Notes under the pieces: model-generated | Databases searched by the model: none | Told to the model about the DNA's origin: nothing | What the model saw: only the letters and a program-made list of their open reading frames with translations | Program-made: the position numbers and the translations under genes | In this document: positions 36,395 through 48,589 of the stretch, piece by piece | Layout of the letters: every line of letters starts with the position of its first letter | How positions within the stretch are numbered: the first letter of the stretch is position 1 | Assembly: GCF_949987535.1 (NCBI RefSeq) | Contig: NC_080067.1 | Coordinates: 27,308,039 to 27,372,038 of the forward strand | Direction: 5' to 3' | DNA length: 64,000 bases | From: Balaenoptera acutorostrata | Taxonomy: Eukaryota > Chordata > Mammalia > Artiodactyla > Balaenopteridae

Positions 36395-36534
36395 GAATGC
36401 CTGTTTCTTTACACCCCCATAGTGTGTATTTTAAAACTTCTTGATCTTTACTGGTCTGTAAGATGAAAAGGAACACCTAATATTTAGTTTTAATTTGCAC
36501 TTCTAAATGAGGTTGAGGATTTCTTCATATTTTT

Positions 36535-36887
36535 TAAAATAAATTTATTTATTTATTTTTATTTTTGGCTGTGTTGGGTCTTCGTTGCTGTGCGCGGGCT
36601 TTCTCTAGTTGCGGCGAGCGGGGGCTACTCTTTATTGCGGTGCGCGGGCTGGTTATTGTGGTGGCTTCTCTTGTTGCAGAGCATGGGCTCTAGGCACACG
36701 GGCTTCAGTAGTTGTGGCACGCGGGCTCAGTAGTTGTGACTCACGGGCTCTAGAGCACAGGCTTAGTAGTTGTGGCGCAGGGGCTTAGTTGCTCCGCGGC
36801 ATGTGGGATCTTCCCGGACCAGGGCTCGAACACTGTCCCCTGCATTGGCAGGCGGATTCTTAACCATTGCACCACCAGGGAAGCCCC
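36535..36887 (-). mobile_element. CHR-type SINE, long form
   Basis: Antisense long-form element with the repeated 'agtagttgtgg' units. The target-site duplication 'tttcttcatattttt' flanks it (about 36520 and 36888). Confidence 0.94.
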
Positions 36888-37080
36888 TTTCTTCATATTT
36901 TTAAGAGCCATTTTTTTCCCCATTTTTTGGTGTTTATTTGGTTTGCCTTTTTTCCTGCTGGATTATCAGTCGTCTTACTGATTTGTGGGAATGCTTTATG
37001 CAGTAAGGAAGTTAGCTATCTTTTTAGCAGAAAGATTTTTTTTAATTTAGATGCTTTGGCTGATGTCTCTGTTTATTCTT

Positions 37081-37379
37081 TTTTTTTTTTTTAATTTATT
37101 TATTTATTTTTATTTTTGGCTGTGTTGGGTCTTCGTTTCTGTGTTAGGGCTTTCTCTAGTTGCGGTAAGCAGGGGCCACTCTTCATCGCGGTGCACGGGC
37201 CTCTCACTATCGCGGCCTCTCTTGTTGCAGAGCACAGGCTCCAGACGCGCAGGCTCAGTAGTTGTGGCTCACGGGCCTAGTTGCTCCGTGGCATGTGGGA
37301 TCTTCCCAGACCAGGGCTTGAACCCGTGTCCCCTGCATTAGCAGGCAGATTCTCAACCACTGCGCCACCAGGGAAGCCC
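37081..37379 (-). mobile_element. CHR-type SINE, cetacean-like form
   Basis: From a T-run and TTTA tail through 'ggctgtgttgggtcttcgtt' to 'caccagggaagccc'. A perfect 16-base target-site duplication 'gtctctgtttattctt' lies at 37065 and 37380. It looks young. Confidence 0.96.
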
Positions 37380-37579
37380 GTCTCTGTTTATTCTTGAGGA
37401 GAAGTTGGTTATGAGATCCAGTGAGGGCAGTCTTTTGTTTGTTTCGTCTACGTATATAATTTCTGATATTAGAATAGAGATGGAAAAAGAATTGTTTGAG
37501 GAAAAGTAAATGAACACTTAACTATAAACAGGAGCTAAAAGATAAATAGATTGGGAGAAGATACTTGCAGCAAATCCTA

Positions 37580-37870
37580 CAGGAAAAAAAACCCCACTTA
37601 TATAACACTTATACTGTGCCAGGCACTGTTTGAAAGCACTTTAAGTCCAATAAAGATGTTTAAAAAAAAAAAAAGATAAAGCACTTTAAGTATGTTAACT
37701 AAATCCTCACGGTGACTCTATAAGTACAGGTATTATCCACATTTTTACAGATGAGGAAACTGAGGCACGGAGGCCTTAGTTTAACTGAGCCTTAGTTTAA
37801 CTGAGGCTAAACTAAGTAACTTGTCAAGATCAGACAGCGAGTGAGCCATGGGCAGACTAGCTCTGTTACT
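37580..37870 (-). mobile_element. MIR SINE relic carrying a micro-insertion
   Basis: The plus strand reads 'tgtgccaggcactgtttgaa' and later 'cagatgaggaaactgaggc', the reverse complement of MIR. It is split at 37646 by a 32-base L1-derived insertion. Confidence 0.85.
37646..37677 (+). mobile_element. Ultra-short 5'-truncated L1 insertion (32 bp)
   Basis: Inserted bases are 'tccaataaagatgttt' plus an A-run ending 'gat'. The first part matches the extreme 3' end of local L1s ('ctccaataaa'). A perfect 13-base duplication 'aaagcactttaag' flanks it at 37633 and 37678. Only about 16-17 bases of L1 besides poly-A were copied. Confidence 0.8.
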
Positions 37871-39073
37871 CTTAGCCTACTATCTATACTCCTTATTTGT
37901 TAGTGTCCAAAGTATATAAACAGTTCATCCAAATTTTAAAAAGGAAAAGGCCATTAGAAAAATAAAGGATATGAATAGGCATTCCACAGAAAAGAAGATA
38001 CAAAAGGCCAGTAAACATAAGAAAATACTGGAAAGGTTTAACAAAAATTAATCAGGGAAATACAGATTTTAAAAAGTCATTAGTTTGTGAGAAAAGAAGA
38101 GCTCATTGATTTCAGTATTTGGTGAGGGTTTAGGGAAACAGGTACTTTCTTCACTGTTGCTTGAGTTTAAATTGGAAAGCAGTGTTGGAGAGCATTTTGG
38201 CAATATGTTAAAAATTTAAGTGTGTATACCCTATGCATTTCTACTTCTACATATCTGCCCTACAGAAACACATGGTTGCAGAAGAGGTATATACAAACAT
38301 GTTTAATGTTACCTTGTTGGTAAAACAAAACAGAGGCAATTTAAGTGTCCATCAGTAGGATGATGGCTAAGTAGTATGTTCATATACATATTTTATAACA
38401 GCTAAAAAGAATGAGATGTATCTATAGTATGAAAGGAAAGAACTTCAAGAGGTATCGTTGAATAAGAAAGAAGCCAGTTGTTAGGGTGGTATGTATAGTT
38501 ATATGTGACTTCTGTATATGTATATGGAAAAATGCACAGAAAGATGTTTGAAAAGATAAACAACATTAGTTATGTCAGTGGTGGACAAAGGGAATTAGCC
38601 TTATAATGGTTTACTTTTCTGGAGAGTGTATTTATGTATGAGGAATGTTATCAAAAAATGACTATTTGTATAAGTGAATTTTATACAATATTTGTCTTAT
38701 TCTGTGAGAGCCTCTCTTTCTCTAACTGTTGAAGTCTATCCTATCTGCAAAAATAAGGGCAACCAAATGTTAGGTTGGGTAACATTTTGAGTGCACATAG
38801 AAATAAAGTCAATTTTTCTGTCAATTTTTTGGGTAACTTTTAATTTTGATATAACTTTGCACACACAAAACTGTAAGAGTAATACAGTGAATTCCCACAT
38901 GCTCTGCCTGTTTTCACCAATTGTTTGTATTCAGAAAGTTGACTTTAAAAAAAATTCAGTGTTTTGTTTCAGAGGAATATAGTAAAAAGAATAATTTTGA
39001 TCCCTTAAAATATTGTTAACATTTGTGTGAGTGGTACAGAACCTCTTGGTTTTGAATTTGGGCAGTTTTATTT

Positions 39074-39291
39074 CTTTATTTTATTAAATGTTTATTTATT
39101 TATTTGGTTTGCTGGGTCTTAGCTGTGGCTCACGGGCTCCTTAATTGCAGCACGCGGGCTTCTTAGTTGTGGCATGCCAACTCTTAGTTGCGGCATGCAT
39201 GTGGGATCTAGTTCCCTGACCAGGGATCGAACCCAGGCCCCCTGCATTGGGAGCTCGAAGTCTTAACCACTGTGCCACCAGCGAAGTCCCT
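39074..39291 (-). mobile_element. CHR-type SINE, intermediate form
   Basis: (TTTA)n tail, then 'tggtttgctgggtcttagct', ending 'ccaccagcgaagtccc'. The target-site duplication is 'ggcagttttattt' versus 'ggacagttttatttt'. Confidence 0.9.
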
Positions 39292-39339
39292 GGACAGTTT
39301 TATTTTATAAAAAAATTTTCTTGGTAGATGGGGGAAGTG

Positions 39340-39540
39340 AACTAACATTCGTTGAGTATTTACTCTTTTCCAGGTGCTGTGTTAGGATAATTTGTAAATT
39401 ATTTCATTTAATCCAATTTCATGAAGAAGTTTGTTATTAATTCCTATTTTAGCAAAGAAGCAGACGGAAAGGTTATTTGCTCAGGGTTCAAAGGGGCAGG
39501 GGCAGGTATTCAGAAGGTCTTTAAGATGCCAAAGTCCATG
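39340..39540 (-). mobile_element. MIR SINE relic
   Basis: Plus-strand 'ttgagtatttactcttttcc', 'aggtgctgtgttagg' and 'tttgctcagggttcaaaggg' are reverse complement of MIR in order. Confidence 0.7.
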
Positions 39541-41409
39541 TCCTTTTCTCTACCAAGTTGCCTGTGAGTTGGTATATTGGGAAGAACTGATGAGTACATT
39601 TCTGTTGTCAAGAAGTTGATAATTATCCCTAAATTGGTTATGGTCTAATGTCAATAAAATTAGAATGTTGGAATGGTATAAAAATTTATCTTTAGTGCTG
39701 TTTTCGGGTTTCACAAAAAATGTTATTCTTCTGTCTGCTTGGCTGTGCTCCTGTGGGTTTGTGCATGTTAACGGTTCTCTTAGAAAACACACACGTGCAC
39801 ACACACACACCCCATATACATGCACCTGTGTGGGTGCAACTTCTTTATATCTAGGTGCAACTTTTTTTTTTTTTTTTTGAAAAACTCTGGGTCATGATTG
39901 AGTCCCATTTTGGCTTCCTGGATGCTGTTACCAGAAGTAGTAGCCTTATCCCATATATGGCCTGTCCATGTAGCCCTTAGTTCTGTCACCACCTGGCTTT
40001 GGGCCTTTCATTTGCTTGCCATACTAGTCTCTCTTGGTCAGCTTAGGAGCCTTTAAGTTTCTTGTAGCTGTAGGGACCATTGGCCTATCCTAGGAGAGAT
40101 TTCTGCCATATGTGCTTCTGTTTGGTTTGCTACTTGAGAAGGGGGCTGTAGGGAGCTTAGGGATCAGCACACGTTCAAAACTGAAACCAGAAGTGGGCAA
40201 GGCAAACCACAGGAAGATCCTGCCTGCAACTTGGTGACGTCTCTCTATAACCCATGGAGGTTTCCTGGCAATACCTTGCAAAACTTGCCTTTTCATGTAC
40301 AGTAGTTTCCTAACTTCTTGTTCCGGCCTGAGCTTCAGTCGGAGGTGATTAATATGATAGCAATATAGATAACTGTATGATAATTATTATGCACATGACT
40401 TGTGTAAAACAATTGGCCCCTAACTATGTTCTGTAGACTTTCACACTGAGGAGCTGCATCTTACCTAGTAGGGCATTTTTGAGGAGTTGCCATGGAATTC
40501 ATGCTTTAACCTTGACTTTATGCCTTGTCAAGGGTTGTACTTTATGTTGTTCAGGTTTTATAACCACAAAACAGTTCTTTGCTCACTGAGTTTAGGCTAG
40601 CCACCTAAACTGTACTGGATTCCTGGAGTCCTTTGCCCACTCAAGTGCTCACTGAGTGCTGTTACCTCATTTATGTTTTACTGGTGGATTGCACAGTACC
40701 TTATTTCCATGATGGAGTAGGAGTGCAGTGTTAGTGAAACTTTATTATTCCCTGTTTCTTTGACCTCCAGGTCCCAGGGTGATATCATAGTGCCTGTTCT
40801 TAGGTAGAACCAGATTTCTGCTAGGAATTATGTAATGTGTTGATTTTTTTTTAAGATTACCAGTTGAGTGGGATTATAGAATCTCAGATTATATTTTTGA
40901 AAGGTAATTTATCATTTATTGGGAGTGAGAAAAGTTGCTTGACAATCTAGTTATCTGATCATGTTAATTTATGCATTGGAAAACCCTACTTACTAGTAGA
41001 TATTCCAGCAGTCACCATATGCCTGTTGGTGTCTCATTCTCTGCCTCAATAGTATCATAAATATAAATGTGTAACTTTCCAGTGGTGCTTTCGAGGTGAC
41101 AACTAGAGAGCGAAATAACAGCTATGTAACTTTTTTCTCTTCAGTGGTTCTTAGGTACCCCCCCCCCTCCTTTTTTGTTACTGTACACCTGGGGCGATCT
41201 GACATACTCTGAAGAGGGTGAATAGGAAACCTTTTGGAAGGTCATGTGTGATTACGGCAGTTTTTCTCTTCCTTTCTCCATTGAGAACTGTAAAGATAAA
41301 GGAACGAGAGAGAGCTCTTGTGTAAGATTTTTTATAGGAAGTATTTATTAGGTATCTAGAAATTGGTTGAATGATAAATGAAAATGTAGCATGTTGAAAA
41401 CATTTTCTG
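39541..41409. other. Intron 1 stretch, nothing recognised
   Basis: Contains a short (AC)n run near 39788, a T-run at 39861-39879 and a C-run at 41158-41167. No gene or dated repeat. Confidence 0.4.
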
Positions 41410-41545
41410 CTACTTTCCTAGTAATCACCTAACCTCTCTGAGCCTCAGCTTCCTTTTGTATAAATTCGTAATGGTAGTTATTCTAATCTTACAGAGTGGT
41501 TGTGGAAAGATTGGATGACTTGCTATAGTGCCTGGCACGTTGTAA
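41410..41545 (+). mobile_element. MIR SINE relic
   Basis: 'acctctctgagcctcagctt' and 'atagtgcctggcacgttgta' in MIR order. Confidence 0.8.
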
Positions 41546-42299
41546 CGTAAGCAGTGGTGATAATCGGTAAAGTATATATTCATAGTTTTCTTGATGAACA
41601 GCTATTTAATATAAATGTATATCCAGTTCTTGTAGTGTTTATGAGATTAAACTGGCCACGGGTAGCAATATCTAAAAACATTTGAAATCAGTGTTGCCAC
41701 GTGCATTTTAAAACATTTCAGGTGTTATCTCTCAAGATCTTAAAGCTACGGGAGCCTAGAAGATTAACTAGTTAAGGCATTGCAAACTCCAGTCTACAGA
41801 GACCAGGCATAGTGAAGTTAAAGCCAGGTGGGGATTGTTAGGATTTCGAAAGAGGGTGTCTGTCTACAGTTTCTACTCAGAACCACGTTGCCAGGTCTCT
41901 GATTATTAAAGAGAAACCAGAAATACGGATTTATTTGTTATTAACTCTCCCAGTTTCTAGATGTTGGCTACATTTTTCCTAACACTATGCAAGCCAGACA
42001 AAATAAATCTCTGGTTAGCTGAACCCCAAATTGTGCCCCCCCATTTGAAATAGTTCAAACCCCTCATTTTAGAGATGTGCAGCCCGAGGTATAGAAAGGT
42101 CAGGTGTTTGTGCATCTGTTTCCTCTAGTAGAAATGTATTATTTCCTTAATAAAAGTCTCATTAAAAAAAAGTGAGCTTCTCTGGTGTATCTAGTTGTTA
42201 AAATTACAGATTATCTTTGGTCAGGACCTAATGGCTTGAGTGAAGGGAATTGTGTACAGATGCTAATTTTTAGGAATCTCTAACCAAGGAGGGGCACTA

Positions 42300-42480
42300 C
42301 TACTTACTATTTACTGAGTGCTTACTCTGTTCTAGGCATCGTGGTAAGTGCTTGACCTCAGCTAATAGTCACAGTAGTCCTTGAAGCATTATAATTACCT
42401 CTTTTTATGCAGGAGGTTGAGACTAGGGACATGCAGCTCATTAAGTACGAAACTCATGTTGAAACTCGTATGTGTCTCCA
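42300..42480 (-). mobile_element. MIR SINE relic
   Basis: 'ttactgagtgcttactctgt' and 'ctaggcatcgtggtaagtgc' are the reverse complement of the MIR 3' part. Confidence 0.8.
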
Positions 42481-42620
42481 AAATGAATTTGTTTAACTTG
42501 CACCAGTACTGTATATGTTTTCAGAATTTTGTGCAACTTTCATCTTACTGCAAAAATTAAAATTAAACATTATATGAAAATTTGAAAGACCTTATATGTT
42601 AACATTACATAAGATTGTCT

Positions 42621-42742
42621 TGGGACTCCCCTGGCGGTCCAGTGGTTAAGACTCGGCACTTTCACTTCAGGGGACACAGGTTTGAGTCCTGGTCGGGGAA
42701 CTAAGATCCCGCATGCCTCGCAGTGCAGCCAAAAAAAAAGAA
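42621..42742 (+). mobile_element. CHR-type SINE, short form
   Basis: Starts 'tgggactcccctggcggtcc' and ends in an A-run. The flanking duplication is 'acataagattgtct' versus 'acatataggattgtct', two bases longer on the right. Confidence 0.92.
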
Positions 42743-43109
42743 CACATATAGGATTGTCTGTTTATCTATAATTAGATGGCATAACAGCATTTTACTTTTA
42801 TTCTAAGCTTGTCAACACTGAAACTGTTATATTTTTAAGCGTATCTTTGATTCATTCTCCTTCACTCCATTTTTTTGTTGTGTATGTAAATGATAATGTT
42901 TGCATAGTTCTATATCTTCCCCCCCATCTAAAGGTCTAATCCTCTGTTTAGGTTGCTATTCCAGTTATTAGAACATCATATCCTGAGTCACTCAGGCCAA
43001 ATTCTGTGAATTTTCTCTCTGTAGTACCTCTTCCATTTTTCTTTTCCTCCCATCTCCCCTTTATTCCCTCAGTTTAGGACCGGTAACTGTTAGTAATTTT
43101 CCTGAAGCA

Positions 43110-43400
43110 TAGTTTTGATCACACAGAAACTTTTAGTGACCCTTGTTGCTTCCCAAATAAAGTTGAAACTCCTTAGCTTGGCATTCCAGGTTCTGTTTGA
43201 TGCCATCTTTCCTTTACAGTCTCATCCTTTCTTAATAACCTTTCATCTCTCTTTACGCTTTAGCCAATTTGTACTATTCACTGCCTCCTTGAAGGTACTC
43301 CTCCTGTTTCCACCTCCCGAACTTGTTCACGTTGTGCCTGCCTTACTCCTGGAATGTTATCCCTCCATTCCCAGTTTCTGTATTTAAAAAAAATTACTTG
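43110..43400 (+). mobile_element. L2 LINE relic
   Basis: 'caaataaagttgaaactcct', 'gcattccaggttctgtttga' and 'ttactcctggaatgttatcc' follow L2 order. A separate 3' portion of the same type is at 44370-44590 ('tggggccttccttggctccc' to 'ggcactcagtaaatgtttga'). Confidence 0.8.
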
Positions 43401-43739
43401 GAAGAAGTTACTGTGAAGATTAAGTGAAATAATATATATGAAGTCCCTAAAAAAATCTATGTGTAATGTATTATTTATTTGATAAATGAATATAGTGAAC
43501 TATTATGATTTAGCTTTCCTCCCACTCCAAATAATCTTTATCTTCGGATCATCTTGTCCAGGACCCTGGCCCTTTGCAGTTTCTCTTGGCAGTTAATCAC
43601 GCTGGCGGGTCTGTATTGGCTTTTATTTCTGTGCTTAAGGTATCCTTTGAAATAGATTGGAGATTCTACAAGATCTCTTAGGATAGTTTCAGAAAGGAAT
43701 AGCTGTCTGTTCCTCTCAACACTGCTGTGTTCAGAAAGA

Positions 43740-43960
43740 CATTAATAGGAATGGGAAGACTAGGCTTTGGAATTTGATTTCTGTCAGTTCACTGTACCAG
43801 CTGTGTAACTGTGAATTTTTTTTTTTTAGTTTATAAAAGAGAACAGTAATGCTTATGTCACAAGGTTGTTGTACCAACCAAATGAGGTATTTGAGAAAAT
43901 ATTTAGCACTGTCTCGGAGCATGCAACTGCTTGATAAATATTTATCTTCTTTTCTTACTT
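43740..43960 (+). mobile_element. MIR SINE relic
   Basis: 'ggctttggaatttgatttct', 'cagctgtgtaactgtg' and 'cacaaggttgttgtaccaac' follow MIR order. A T-run at 43819 interrupts it. Confidence 0.7.
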
Positions 43961-44369
43961 ATCCCAGTAGTGTTCCCCTCTAGGACACACAGAAACATGC
44001 ATACAAACCTATAGATATAAATGCATGCACACAGTCCCCCCAAAACATACACGTAAGCACATATATGCATACTCACATCCATGCCCAGAAGCATAACACT
44101 GGAATCTCTACCCAATACCCTGATATTTGGAATTCTAGTCCTAGGTAAAATTTACATGGTAGGCTCTGGACCTGTGACCTTTGCACAGAATCATTGATCT
44201 TGTACACAGAGAGTTGGCTGTCTTTCTATTTCTGTTAATCTAGGTTATTGGTTTTGATTCCCAATGGTGTTTATCTTCTTGGTTTAAATTGTTTACTTTT
44301 TGCCAATGACTAAAAGCTGTTTTCTATAAAATATTTACTTGTCTCCCCTCTTTCTTCAGGTATTTATGC

Positions 44370-44590
44370 AGAAGTTACCTTCTAGGTGGGGCCTTCCTTG
44401 GCTCCCCTCCCTCTGCCATCTCATGTGGTACCCATTCCTGCTTAATACTAACATACCATTTAAATTTATTTGTCTTATTTATTATCTGTCCATCTGTGTT
44501 AGTTCAATGAGGACACAGTTTCCTCTGTTTTTCTCATTAATGTATCCCTGGCATCTGAGTAGGCACTCAGTAAATGTTTGAATGTGTGCA
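44370..44590 (+). mobile_element. L2 LINE 3' end relic
   Basis: Ends with the L2 terminus 'ggcactcagtaaatgtttga'. It may be the continuation of the L2 at 43110-43400. Confidence 0.75.
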
Positions 44591-45084
44591 TTTCAGGACC
44601 GGTTTGTTTGTTTTCAATATATCTCTGTATTAACACTATAAAGATTCTTAAATTTAGTGCTTTTGGTAACTGTATACAGGAGACATTTTCTTTTTAAAAC
44701 TTTGGAGAAATTGACATGGATAAACTTACATCAAACTTATAAAAAGAAGTTTATATGCAATTTTATAATTCGTGATGTGATATTAGAACCTCTTTTTTTT
44801 GCCCATGCTAAAGTTATAAACATACACATACTTATACTTATTCAGTAGATATTTCATTATCTTTTATAAGCTAAGCATGATGCTAAGCATTGGTCCTGTC
44901 CCTTAAGTTTATATTCAGCGAAGAAGAGACATGTAGCAGTCTCCTTTGCTGGTTCCTTCTTAACTCTCCTAATGCAAAATGATGGAGAGATCTGAGGCTC
45001 AGTCTTCAAATCTCTTTTCTTTTCTCCACATTTACCTTCCTTGTGATCCTGTATAGTCTTAAGGTTTGACATATATTATGTACT

Positions 45085-46110
45085 TGCTAATGATTCTCAA
45101 ATTTTATCTCTAGCCAGCACTTCTTTGCCCACTTGCATTTGCACTTGGATATCTAATAGGCATCTCAGACTTAACATACTCAATACAAACTCTTGATCCC
45201 TCTTTCCCAACAAGAGACTCTTTCCTCTGGAAGTGGCATCTCTGTTCATCCAGCTGCTCTGGCTGAAACCCTTTAAGAAGTGATCCTTGACCCCTTTTCC
45301 TCTCACACTCACATGCAAACTATCAAAAATCCTGTTGGCTCTATCTTCAAAATATATGCCCAGCTGACCACTTCTTTCCATGCCAGGACTGCCCCCCTAG
45401 TCTCAGTTATCTCTAATCAAAATTATTACAGTAGCCTCCTATCTAGTTTCCTGCTTCCACCCTTTTCCTTCTGCAGTGATTCTTCAGAACAAAAGTTAGA
45501 TCATGCCATTCTTCTGCCCATAATCCTTCAATAGCTTCCCGTCTCATTCAGAAAAGCCTAAGACTTTCCATTGGCCTGTAAGACCCTATTTAACCTGTTT
45601 CCTTTCCCAATCCTACCTCATCTCTTACTGTTTCCTCGCTCTTCCTATTTTGCTTACTGTTTTACAGCCATGCTGGCCTCCTTGCTATTCCTTCAGTGTG
45701 CCAAACTATCCTGTCTCAGGGCCTTTGCATATTTTATTGTTCCTGCTAGTCTGTCTCTCTCCCCAGGTATCTGCGTGACTCATTCCCTCATTGACCTCCT
45801 TCAAGTATCTCCTCAAATATCTTCACAGAAAGGCCTTCCTTGAGTCCCTGTATAAAATAACATTGCTCTCCTCCCTCTCTACCCTCTGGGCCTGGCACTC
45901 CCTAACTGTCTTACCTTACTTTATTTTCTTCCATGGCAATAAATATTATATACTTACTTGTTGAAGAGTTTATGATGCTTGTCCCCGCTGTCTCAACTGT
46001 ATAAAAGTTCCATGTGGGCAGAGACCTAGTTTTGTTCATTGTTATATTCCCAGCATTTAGAAAGGTGTCTGGCATGCTGTAGGCACTTAATAAATATTTG
46101 TTGAATGAAA
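45085..46110 (+). mobile_element. L2 LINE 3' kilobase, well preserved
   Basis: About 1 kb in continuous L2 order: 'aggcatctcagacttaacat', 'ccttcaatagcttcccgtct', 'ggcctgtaagaccctattta', 'tcagggcctttgcatatttt', 'gaaaggccttccttgagtcc', then the terminus 'aataaatatttgttgaatga'. It is the best-preserved L2 in the window. It is not coding. Confidence 0.88.
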
Positions 46111-46119
46111 TACAAGTGC

Positions 46120-46510
46120 AATACAATACGATCCTTAGAGTAGAAGTGCATATAAGATGCAGTAGGGAATAGAGGAAAGGGTGACATGCCTACCTAGGAG
46201 TTGAGGGAAGACTTTACAAAGATGGTCTTAAGCAGAGCTTTCGGGAGGAAAAAAATCAGTTGAGAGCATCCCATGCAATGAAGATAGTGTTGCAAATGTA
46301 CAGGGGCATGAGAGAACACAGGGTTTTCAAGGAACTAAAAGTACAGTACTGCTGGAGCATAACTTTTGGGGGTAAAGGTTAAGTAGTAGATGGTGCCAGA
46401 TTATGCAGGGTTTTTATGCCAGACGAAGGAACTTTAGGTTTATCCTGCAAGGTGGGCAGTGGTAGATATGGAGGAGCCATTGAAGATTTTTGAGCAAGGG
46501 GTGATATATA
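46120..46510 (-). mobile_element. L2/CR1-type LINE relic (antisense)
   Basis: 'gcatcccatgcaatgaagat', 'tgctggagcataacttttgg' and 'gattatgcagggtttttatg' are the reverse complement of decayed L2 sequence. It lies next to the sense L2 that ends at 46110. Confidence 0.6.
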
Positions 46511-46669
46511 TGTTTACATATCAAAAAAGTAACTGGCAACAGTGTGAAGGAAGGGAATCAAAGCTAAATACAGCATTTTGTTATATACTCTGTATATGAA
46601 GTTGCAAGATATGTATGATGCAGAGAAACAATTACTGTCACGTGAATGGGCAGGCGGCTATTTCATTTT

Positions 46670-46986
46670 TTTTTTTTTTTTTTTTAATAAATTTATTTAT
46701 TTATTTATTTATTTATTTATTTTTGGCTGTGCTGGGTCTCCATTTCTGTGCGAGGGCTTTCTCCAGTTGCGGCGAGCGGGGGCCACTCCTCATCGCGGTA
46801 CGCGGGCCTCTCACCGTCGCGGCCTCTCTCGTTGCGGAGCACAGGCTCCAGACGCGCAGGCTCAGTAGCTGTGGCCCACGGGCCCAGTTGCTCCGCGGCA
46901 TGCGGGATCCTCCCAGACCAGGGCCCGAACCCGTGTCCCCTGCATTGGCAGGCAGATTCCCAACCACTGCGCCATCAGGGAAGCCC
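46670..46986 (-). mobile_element. CHR-type SINE, cetacean-like form
   Basis: T-run and (TTTA)n tail, 'ggctgtgctgggtctccatt', ending 'catcagggaagccc'. A perfect 14-base target-site duplication 'ggctatttcatttt' lies at 46656 and 46987. The 188-codon open frame across it is SINE-derived. Confidence 0.95.
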
Positions 46987-47000
46987 GGCTATTTCATTTT

Positions 47001-48404
47001 ATGGTTGACAAAACCAGTGATGTGTAGTGTGAAGGTGTTCTTGGCCTACTTGCAGTACATCTGCGAGGGAGAAGAAATGCCCGGTGGAGGATTAGGTTCA
47101 TCTCTAAAAATCCATGCTTTAGGAGAGAAGATTTTTTTAAAAAATTTGGTTAACAATTATGTTGTAAGTCATGTAGAGTGAAAAGTTCTTAAAGAGTACC
47201 AGTTATGAATTCAACAAGAAATGGTGTTGTTACAGAGTATAAGATGTTGTGCTTGAAGGCCAGCCTCCTTTCTTCATAGAGGAACGGTTGTTTCGTCAAT
47301 AATATGCCTCCTGCTCTTGATTCATTGTTGAAGGAAATAGCAACAGTTGTAAATGTAGTCAGAGCTATACTATTTGCTGTAGGGCCAATAATACCTCTGT
47401 CTTTGTGGAAGTATCTACCTTTGCGTATTGAAGTACCTTGGCATGCACAGAATTTTTAAAATCAAGAATAAGCTAAAATCATTTTCTACTTTCATTCAAA
47501 TGCAAGTAAAAACTATTTCCATTATTTCAGCTGTCTTGCTCAAGTGTCATATCTTAGCAGTATATTGAATGTCTTGAACACATTTTAATCTTTTTACTTT
47601 AGAGTCAAAATAGGATGTGTAAATTTAAGGATAAGATGGAGGTACTCAAAATGGTGCACATGGTTTGGATGTTGAGAATTTGGCACTCCCAAATTCATGG
47701 AAACATGATATTGTATTATTGAGCATGTTTTCAAAACCACATCCAAATGCTGCAGTAGGAAATGAAGAAATGTTTTCCAAAGGCAGATACAACCATGCAG
47801 AGAGTTAGGATCCATTTGTCTCCGTTTCCCAAGTTGAAGCATTCACCTTTTGAGTGTGCTCTGCTATTCAACTCATTGCCTAATGGAACACTAAAAGTGG
47901 TTGTCAGTGAGATACTGCTTTATAATTTCTGAGTCCATGTTTGATCCAGATAGCCACATCTAGTTGAAAGACTCACCAAACTCGGATGACCAGTAATGTG
48001 AGATGGGACTTTCAAATTTGTTGGAAAAGGTAGAAAGGATAAGAAAAAAAGCTAGTCAGGATTAGGTTACAGAATCAACTCTAGCTAGTGTAAGCAGAAA
48101 GAGATTTAATAAAAGATTTTTTTTTTAAATAAAAGATTTTAAGTGGCTTACAGAATTGTTAGAAAGACCGAAGAAATAGACTCTAGTCCAACTTTCAAGA
48201 ATGACATTCAAAAGCCACATTGCATCTGGGCCACGAAGGGATTTACTACCTCTTTTTGGATCAGAAAGGTGCCTGCAAAATTAGGAAGTTGTAACTTTTA
48301 GCTGCTAGTCTTAGAACCTTGCCACCTCTACCATGATCAGGAATCTTCCACTATTAGGAAACAGCCAACAACAAGCAACCATCTTCATCGGTAAACTGTT
48401 GTCA
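47001..48404. other. Intron 1 stretch, nothing recognised
   Basis: No gene or datable repeat is recognised. A tiny repeat of 'aataaaagatttt' lies near 48108-48140. Confidence 0.4.
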
Positions 48405-48424
48405 CTGCTGCTCGCTCTAGAAGT

Positions 48425-48571
48425 AGGTTTTATTATTATTATTATTGTTATTATTATTTTTTGGCCACACCGTGCGGCTTGTGGGATCTTAGTTCCCCGA
48501 CCAGGGATCGAACCTGTGCCCCCTGCACTGCAAGCATGGAGTCCTAACCACTGGACTGCCAGGGAATTCCC
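48425..48571 (-). mobile_element. CHR-type SINE, short form
   Basis: (TTA)n tail then 'ttggccacaccgtgcggctt', ending 'gactgccagggaattccc'. The flanking duplication is 'ctgctgctcgctctag' versus 'ctgctgctggccctag'. Confidence 0.92.
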
Positions 48572-48589
48572 CTGCTGCTGCTGGCCCTA

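Larger units (their letters stand above)
35390..37440 (-). mobile_element. Old L1 (antisense), split by three SINEs
   Basis: The blocks 35390-36064, 36395-36534, 36891-37080 and 37380-37440 read as one decayed L1M-type element on the minus strand. 'gataaattcctagatgtt' and 'ctcccagcagcaatatatga' are the reverse complement of L1 ORF2 or 3' sequence. No coding potential remains. The (GGGA)n run at 35728-35750 lies inside it. Confidence 0.65.
37490..38690 (+). mobile_element. Old L1 relic (sense), interrupted
   Basis: Features of L1 ORF2 3' and 3' UTR sequence in order: 'agattgggagaagatacttg', 'caaaaggccagtaaacataa', 'aatcagggaaatacagattt', 'ggcaatttaagtgtccatca'. It is interrupted by the MIR at 37580-37870. 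Confidence 0.7.

Noticed and set aside
35957..36466. Open frames of 101-169 codons across 36028-36466, and similar ones at 46615-47181, 58007-58264 and 60487-60932
   Set aside because: These are translations of CHR-type SINEs. The same peptide pieces (for example 'QADSQPLRHQGSP') recur at every copy.
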